Shown piece after piece: positions 57,170 to 64,000 of a stretch of 64,000 nucleotides of DNA. Position 1 is the first letter of the stretch. Each line of letters opens with the position of its first letter. This DNA is from Saccopteryx bilineata (Eukaryota; Chordata; Mammalia; Chiroptera; Emballonuridae): contig NC_089490.1 in the NCBI RefSeq assembly GCF_036850765.1, positions 280,254,482 to 280,318,481 of the forward strand. The letters are read 5' to 3'. Made by a program: the position numbers and the translations under genes. Below the pieces are notes generated by a model. It had not been told where the DNA came from. It worked only from the letters and a program-made list of their open reading frames with translations, and did not search any database.

Positions 57170-57690
57170 GTTGAACTAAAAGCAGTTTGTAGGATGGACT
57201 GGCATAAGGTGAAGATAAAAATTAAGGTAAAAGGCTAGTGTGATCACATACAAAACAGACACTGTGGTTTTGAGTTCAGCAGTGGCAACAGTGATAACAA
57301 AGAGAAAAGAATAGATAGAACTAGACAAGAATAAAAAGGCAGAGGCTTTGGTGGTAAAGTGAACCAAGGAGATTAAGAAGGTGAATACTGGGAATGACGT
57401 CCAAGTTTGGGGCTTTGGTTACTAAAAATATAGTGGTACTACCAACAGCAGATATAACGTGGCAGAAGACTAGTAAACTCAGATTTGGGCTAATTAAGTG
57501 TTGCCAGTGGAACATTAGGGTGAAACTCTGCAACAACCAGGCAAACATATGGATCCAGGGTTCCTGGGAAATGTCAGTGAAGACTAGGAGATGGACCAGT
57601 CTATACTCAGTGGAAATCCAGGAGGGCTACAGAGAGTGAGAAGACAAGGGTCTAATGATGTAAGTGAAAAGAACCTGAATATCTTGGGGT
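57170..57690. repeat. Possible ancient interspersed repeat, unidentified
   Basis: This block is purine-rich and less AT-rich than its flanks. The layout 'aatgacgtccaagtttgggg' ... 'ccagggttcctgggaaatgt' ... 'agagtgagaagacaagggtc' resembles an old mammalian repeat seen elsewhere, but I cannot name it. Confidence 0.3.
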
Positions 57691-59639
57691 GAGGAGAAGC
57701 TCTTAAATCATGTTAATAGTTTCTAACATAAAAATTTAAAACCTATCTACTATTTACCAAAATTTTACCTCAAGTGGTTTACGAGTAAGTATTCTGGTAA
57801 ACTTGGTAAAGTATTCACAAATGCATGCATTTTCAGAGGATGAGAAAACATTTGGGTAAAGCCAGTCTGGCTAACATTGGGAAAAAGAAAACAGTTTTTG
57901 GTGGAGGAAAGAATGGGAGAAAATAAACACAGACTGAAATTTATTGGGAATTGTTCCAGGATAATTAATATTTCAATTGTTAGTAGGTCTGTTAGAAAAC
58001 ATAAAAGGAAAAGGGGATAAAAAGAACAAAACAGATTTGAACAAACCAGAGGAATTTAATTTTTAGTATTTAGATATTAATTAAAGAAGAAAAAGTTCTG
58101 CTAAATATTATAACTTTAAATAATTTTGTAATTTGTTCTGATAATTTACAATGCTTCACATGAAGGGGCAGAAAACTTTTTTTTACCATGCTATTTGTTT
58201 TTATTTTACTACCACTATTTAAATTTTTGGGACTGAATTATAATCTAAAATCACTTACATAGAAATCTTATTTTGGAGAATATCATCATATTTACATTTA
58301 ATGAAGAATTGTGAACAGAGTTTTTTTCTCTAGAGATCGATTGGTTTAGCACAGTAAATATCCTCAAGACCATTGATGCATCTCAAAAGCAATTTAACAT
58401 ACATAAGACACTGATGTTTCACAATAAAAAATAAAATACATCTTGGCTAGTTATCTGTTGTTTGACATTGAAATGTGTGTCACTTTTATGAACTCTTTAT
58501 ACATTGTGTTTTGAAAATGCAATTCTATGTGAGCATATTTGAATAAATTGCCTATATACTGTACTTACAGAAAGAATAATCAGAATTCAAAAAGGTGTCA
58601 CATTTTCATTCTCGAAGCATGGAAATGAGAGGCTTTATAGCAAAAGTTTTTATGGCACAAAAGGTTCTTTTTAGCTATATTATCACTGTAGTTCTGTAAT
58701 TAGGCCATCTGAAAAAGCATGTAATTTTAGCAGATAATATTAGACAGGCAGTAGATTTGTTTGCACATTAAATCTCACATGACTAGGAACAAAGCCTAGG
58801 GCACAGCACTTACAGAGAAAGGTACAATTGAACTAAATCAGTGAAATCTACTAAATGGATATGGATGTGCATTTTGTGTAGCATTAACATTTTATTTCAG
58901 ATAGCATCTATAAAATGAATAGAAAAAATGTAAAAAACTTAGAATTTTTGACTAAGCAGTTGTTACTTAAGGTATGTGATACAAGCTACTTATTCCAACA
59001 TATCTATATTCAAAATAAGGATAAAAAAATGTAAATAATTCTGATAATTATAAAAAATATATTGCCATATTTTCAAGTTGACTGTCCAATAGGATAAAAT
59101 TGTGCATCATAAACTAATTTATTTTCATAAACCAGTTGTTAATGTGCTGAAAAGTACAAAAATTTTTGTCAAGGTTAGAAACAGGAAATGGTGCCTGATA
59201 TCTAACATTTAATATATTTTGATTTTACATTATTAAATATTAAGCTATTATTTAATATTTTTATTTAAATATTAGCAATACAATAAATTTAGAAAAATAG
59301 GATGTAAAATATTAAAGTTGAATTTTAAATGATAGAAAAATCAAGAAAATCTATAAAACATTAACAATAAAGGACTTCAATAAATATATGGGAACAAGGT
59401 AACAATAAAAATTATTAATATTTTTGTTCCAGAAATAACCATTAGAAAATAAATTATTGTTTTTCTTTTAAGCCTCTTCTTAAGAACAACAAAAACTGAG
59501 TAGCCTTGCACAATATATGTAAAATATTAGTGCATGTGCTGAAAATATATAATGTCATAGAAGACTTTAAACAAGCTGGGAAAATATATCATTTTAAAGG
59601 TGTAAATTCTTTATTGATGAATCTATAAAGTAAATGCAA
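57691..59639. other. Unassigned AT-rich stretch
   Basis: Nearly 2 kb of AT-rich sequence with no recognisable repeat, exon or RNA gene. Confidence 0.4.
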
Positions 59640-60545
59640 TTTTTACCCTAATTACAGTAAGGCTTTTGTGGGACTTGGAAAAACTGATTTCAAAATTTAT
59701 TGAAAATTGTCAGGAATATAGATAGAGGTATGTAGGAGCAATGGAGGTTGTCATTTCAAATTTCAAGGTGTATAGTAAGTTGCAATGGCTGAAATTGAGT
59801 AGTTTCAAAAAAGATAAAGACAAGTGCATTCATCAAATGTAAACTAGACAAAAACTTATGTATATCTGTGACCTTTATATATGACAGAGGTAGTTCTACA
59901 AATCAGTGGAAAGGATGAGCTCTTCAACAGCTGGTATTATTGAAATAATCTGCTGTGATCATGGGAAATATTAAACCAGAGTTCTACCTTCCCATGTACA
60001 TGAAAACGTTCAAACTGAAACAATATCTAGCATTTGAAATTTCTCAAAGAAATATAAGGGGATAAATTATTTGAATCTCAATGATGAAAGAGATAATCTA
60101 CACATAGATGAAGCATAAAATTTTAAGAAAAATTTAGATACATTTTAATTAAACCAAATAAAACTTCAGTGTGAGGCATCAACCATAAAATTATTTGTGA
60201 CAACAACAAAATATAGACATAGACTGAATGATCAGTTTAATAGAAAATGATACAGATATGTAAATGGTGCTATATTAATATGAGGGAAGACTGAACGATT
60301 GTTAACACGAATGAGTATATATATCCAGGGCACAGTGCAGAAATATATTCAGTAAAAACAAGTAAGTTGTATAATAATCCAAATAGTAGGATAGCATTTA
60401 TATAATTTAGAAACTAAAAATAACTTAAAAAAATTTTATATTCCTGTGTGTTTGAGCATATGAAATTGGACAGAGACTTTGCACCTGCAAAGTAGGAAGC
60501 ATATGAAACTAGCGCTTGGGGGTAAAATGACTTCAATCTGTAATG
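59640..60545 (+). mobile_element. Old L1 (L1ME-type) ORF2 relic
   Basis: 'cttggaaaaactgatttcaa', 'atatgacagaggtagttcta', 'caaatcagtggaaaggatga', 'gctcttcaacagctggtatt' and later 'gatagcatttatataattta' follow the old L1 ORF2 order (aaaagctgattctaaaattc ... ggcatcacaaatcagtgggg ... caataaatggtgttgggac). Heavily decayed. Confidence 0.6.
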
Positions 60546-60851
60546 TTTCCTAGAAAAACCTTTAAAGGTGCTTTTTCTTTAAAAATTATAATATGACAAA
60601 ATGTGTACAAATATAAATTTGTGATTTAGGGTACTTAAGATTATTTTGTGTGTGTACTTTGTAGTATGTTTCTTAATTCTCTCAAAAGAAACTCATATGA
60701 TTATGACAAAATAATAAATGAACAAAAGAGGTATTGGAAATTCTTGAGCAGAAAATCTCTGTGCCCTCTTCCCAAGAGTAAGAACTACTCAGCAGCAACC
60801 AGAATGCTTAAAAGAAATCTTCACAGGTCAGAGGTAAGAAACAGTGCCAAA
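60546..60851. other. Unassigned stretch
   Basis: A 69-residue plus frame at 60648-60857 has no recognisable motif. Confidence 0.35.
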
Positions 60852-60852
60852 T

Positions 60853-61026
60853 CCTGACTGGGTAGCTTGGCTGGTTAGAGCATTGTCCTGAAGCACAGAG
60901 GTTGCCGGTTCTGCCGGTTCGATCCTTGTTCAGGGGACATAGAGAAACAGATTGATGTTCCTGTGTCGCTCTCTCTCCCTTCCTCTCTCTAAAATTAATA
61001 AGATAAATAAAAATGTTGGAAAAAAA
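60853..61026 (+). mobile_element. SINE-S (short Ves-type SINE)
   Basis: 'tcctgactgggtagcttggc', then 'aggttgccggttctgccggttcgat' (with an 8-9 bp duplication of 'gccggttc' at the B box), 'gattgatgttcctgtgtcgc', CT-rich part and an (ATAAA)n tail. Imperfect target duplication ac(a/t)gtgc(c/t)aa. Confidence 0.88.
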
Positions 61027-61038
61027 AACTGTGCTAAT

Positions 61039-61579
61039 ATTGCAAACAAAAGAATGCACCACCATTCACAAGCTGCTTCTGTTAGGTCTTCAAGAACTTT
61101 GATAGAATGGGAAGAATATAAATTGATTAAATTACATCTCCTCCACCCTATAAGATAAGGATCAAAACAGAACTTATGTTGCATTACAGAAAATTATAAA
61201 ACAATATTTTTGTAGAAGTGATTTTGTAAACCAATATTTGTATTTGTAAGTCTTTCACCCCATTTTTAATACAATTTGGTTTACCTAAAGCTTGGCTAAT
61301 TTATTTCAGTCCTAAGATAATTATTATATTATAGAATATTAATTTCAGTCAATTAAATATGTAATATATAAATGCATATATATTATGAATATTATACATA
61401 TAGGATAGTTTGTTTTTTCTCATGATAAAAATAAAATTTATTTAGATAATGTATTTTATTTGTGTTCAATTCAAAACTGATTCTTCACTGGATCTATTTA
61501 TAGCTAAGTATAGCTGCTGTTAATTGTGTGAGTTACAATTTTCATCTTCCAAGGTCATAATTATAATAGAAATACTAAT
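61039..61579. other. Unassigned AT-rich stretch
   Basis: No recognisable feature. Confidence 0.4.
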
Positions 61580-61690
61580 TAATAGTTAGCTCTTATGGGT
61601 TTTTTAACTTCTAAGTACTTTACCAAAAATTAATTTAATACTATCAAGAACCATGGGACCCTCATTTCTGTAGGATAAAAAGAAGGTTAC
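61580..61690 (+). repeat. Possible MIR SINE
   Basis: 'cttctaagtactttaccaaa' and 'taatttaatactatcaagaa' then 'catttctgtaggataaaaag' loosely follow the MIR order. Weak. Confidence 0.4.
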
Positions 61691-62675
61691 AGTAGGCTCT
61701 TTGAAAAGAAAATTTAATCAGAATATGTTTTCACATACATTTGCAATATTCATCAATATAAGTGAAGGAAATAAAAAGGGAAAGTATAATTCAGCTTATG
61801 TATATTGTGAAGTTGTTGATTTCTAGGGGGAAATGCCCTATTTTCCTTTTTGGAACTTAAAGTACAATAAATTAAACTTTAAAAAGTGTGGAATTTAGTT
61901 GTTTGTGGTGATTCACTGAAGGAAACCCATATGTAGGGTATTGATTTGCTTATAACACTGTAGAACTTTGTTTTATTTTTTCATGTTTTATTTGTTAATC
62001 TGGAAGAAAACAGAATCTTTTGAAGAACAATCTACTAGTTTATTAATATTTTTGGCAATAATTGTTTTTAACAGTGAGACCTTTGTGGTATCTTGGCTGT
62101 GACATAAAGTTTACACTTTCCTGTTATAATCTGGAACATTCTGGGTATTTACAATTAATTAAAACTAGATATTTCAGAATAGAAATGTAGACAAGAAAAT
62201 GACTCAACATTGTCTCTAAATTAATGTGATGCCTACAGATTTCAGTAAAGTTATTATGCTTTGAGAAAAAGCTAGTTACAAAAAAACTGTACTATTCTTT
62301 AAAAGTTTTTTTAAATTTTCAAGTGATCTGTTAGAGTTCTACTTCTACCTTTGATTATATATTGAAAGATATGTCTGTCTTATCAGTACTGATAAAGCCA
62401 CATTCTTCCTACAGTACATACCTAGAAATGATTCACCTGAATATTTTGGATGGATTCATCCCCAAAATTAACATGGCACATGGATATATGTGAATCATGC
62501 TTTTGTAATCAGTAAAGAGCATCATCTACCATCCTTGTATAAAAAAGCACTCTTCTCTGGGGATTTGGCTGCCTAAAGTCATTAAAGATATCATCTTTAA
62601 AAATTTTTTTTAACTATCTGATGATTGTATTTTTGGAGGATTTCAGTTTAGTTAATTTCATAATCATTGGCTTTC
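61691..62675. other. Unassigned AT-rich stretch
   Basis: No recognisable feature. Confidence 0.4.
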
Positions 62676-62766
62676 CTCCCTCCCTACTCTTCCCTTTCCT
62701 TCCTTCCCCCCCTCTTCTCTTCCTCCTCCTACCCTTCTGCCTCTTCTCCCCTTTCTCTCTTTCTTT
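62676..62766. repeat. Polypyrimidine (TC-rich) tract
   Basis: About 90 bp that is nearly all C and T on the plus strand (few exceptions), from 'cctccctcccta' to 'tctctttcttt'. Not part of a recognisable SINE. Confidence 0.85.
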
Positions 62767-63555
62767 AAATGTCTGTGAGTGTTCAGCTGATCATCCCCTA
62801 TTCCACTACATGCAGTTGTTTTGCAGGTGCTATGACAGGTTCTTGCACAGATAGCTTCGAAAAGTACTTTATATTGAGTTTGCATCTATAAATGTGAACC
62901 TCTAACCTAACTGGGGAAAAGTTCAATGTTTCTTGCTTTAAAGCTATGCCTAGATGAGGAAGTAAAGAGTATAGTTAAACTAAGGCAAAAATTATTATTA
63001 AAAAACTATTTTTTTCTTGAAATAATAATTTATATTAATCAAAAAGCTTAATTTGCTACATAATTTCCCAACTAATTTAAATACTTGCTTCATGTTATAG
63101 TATATAAGTATGTGGAATAAGTATCTTTTATCTGTAAACCATCCACACAATCAAATATTATAATTAGGTGATGCTTTAATAATAAAAAAAAGTAATCAGA
63201 CATCTTCTATTGATCTATTTATTCAAAGCCCTAGTTTGTCTCTTAGTCTTTGTTATCATTTGGCTACTTTCTCCTAGCACTTAGGGCTTATTGTTTCAAT
63301 AGGGATGGTTATATGCCAATAATGAATTTACTAACAAGTAGCTTCAAGGATCAATGTTAACATTGTAGTTTAAAAGCCCCTCTCAAGGGCTTGTGTAAGA
63401 AAAGATTCATAGATAAATTATATATATATTTTTTGGACAAAATGTATTTCTAGTGATGGTACAAGTTCAATAAATTATTGACATAACTTAAGATTTTCCA
63501 ACACTATCAATTCTGTTGAGGACTGATGGTGACAGAGAGGGTTTAATGTCCCACT
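62767..63555. other. Unassigned AT-rich stretch
   Basis: No recognisable feature. Confidence 0.4.
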
Positions 63556-63599
63556 AGAAAATTTTAATAAAAAAAAAAAAAAAAAAAGAAAATTTTAAT
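63556..63599 (+). mobile_element. Poly(A)-only insertion flanked by target-site duplication
   Basis: agaaaattttaat at 63556-63568 is repeated exactly at 63587-63599. The only thing between them is an uninterrupted run of A (63569-63586). This is what target-primed reverse transcription would leave if it stopped inside the poly(A) tail. Replication slippage cannot be excluded. Confidence 0.65.
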
Positions 63600-63624
63600 T
63601 GCATTTGCTAACCTGTTCATCCTA

Positions 63625-64000
63625 GGCTTTCTGTGGTAGACTAAATAATAGCCCCAAAGATATCTACATTCTAATCTTTGGAATCTATCACCCTATAACA
63701 AAAAGGGGCTTTTTAAATGTGATTAAGTGTCTTGAGAGAGGAAGATTATTCTGGATTATTCAAGTGTACTCTAAATGAAATTACAAGTGTCCTTAAAATA
63801 GAGAGCCAGAGGGAGATTTGACTACAACAGAATAGAAGATAGTGACTATGGAAAGGGATTTGTAGTGATGCAGCCAGGAGCCAAGGAATGTGGGCAGCCT
63901 GTAGAAATGAAAGAAACCAGCACTGGATTCTTCTCCAGAACCGCTAGGCAGAACAAGCCTTGTCAAGACCTTGACTGTAGCCCAGTGAGCTTGATTTCAG
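63625..64000 (+). mobile_element. MLT1/MaLR-like LTR, 5' part (runs off the window)
   Basis: 'tctgtggtagactaaataat', 'agccccaaagatatctacat', 'attattctggattattcaag', 'gagccaaggaatgtgggcag' and 'gcccagtgagcttgatttca' follow an old ERVL-MaLR-type LTR in sense orientation (gtggtagactgaataatggc ... tagcccagtgagacccattt). The 3' end lies beyond position 64000. Confidence 0.65.

Overview
This window reads as gene-poor, AT-rich, repeat-laden mammalian nuclear DNA, most likely from a bat. The evidence is about two dozen tRNA-derived SINEs with a Ves-like head (gccctggccggttggctcag; A box, then a gttcgattc B box), together with chiropteran-looking L1 3' ends. The lineage below Chiroptera is not settled by the sequence; I consider a rhinolophoid or an emballonurid equally possible. 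No protein-coding exon, tRNA, rRNA or snRNA gene can be supported. Every long open frame I examined lies in a LINE, SINE, LTR or microsatellite, or is an unsupported chance frame.

Labels used here are mine: SINE-L = long (about 370-390 bp) tRNA-derived SINE; SINE-M = medium SINE with a 'gcttgagc/ggtttgagc' body; SINE-C = SINE with a 'cctgacctgtggtggc' head; SINE-S = short Ves-type SINE; L1-A, L1-B and L1-C = three LINE-1 copies.

Layout. 0-8 kb: an old hAT-like fragment, a MIR, a scrambled old L1 with a Tigger fragment and a younger L1 3' end inside it, and a 155-bp hAT-type MITE with its own terminal inverted repeats. 8-15 kb: a SINE-L, an LTR-like element (copy 1), a GC-richer unassigned stretch and a SINE-in-SINE. 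15-36 kb: scattered SINEs, MIRs, microsatellites, LTR fragments and L1 scraps in AT-rich sequence. 36.4-47.0 kb: a nested LINE complex on the minus strand. An L1 (L1-B, ORF1 to 3' end) is split by a second L1 (L1-A) that keeps its 5' UTR, has lost most of ORF2, and carries a downstream MaLR-LTR end plus poly(A) that looks like a 3' transduction. SINE-Ls have inserted in L1-A and at the L1-B tail. 47.4-49.5 kb: an old plus-strand L1 (L1-C). 49.7-51.6 kb: LTR copy 2 and a solo-LTR-like element on the minus strand. 51.8-64 kb: SINEs, MIR/L2 relics, an old L1, a poly(A)-only insertion with target-site duplication, and the 5' part of an MLT1/MaLR-like LTR at the window edge.

No new enzymatic or defence system was found. 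The most useful observations are: (1) SINE-L copies carry sequences that fit the CTCF core motif, often in tandem; (2) the L1-A 3' transduction; (3) a target-site duplication around a bare poly(A) tract; (4) recent internal tandem duplications within SINE-L copies. Family names come from remembered consensus features, not from a database search.
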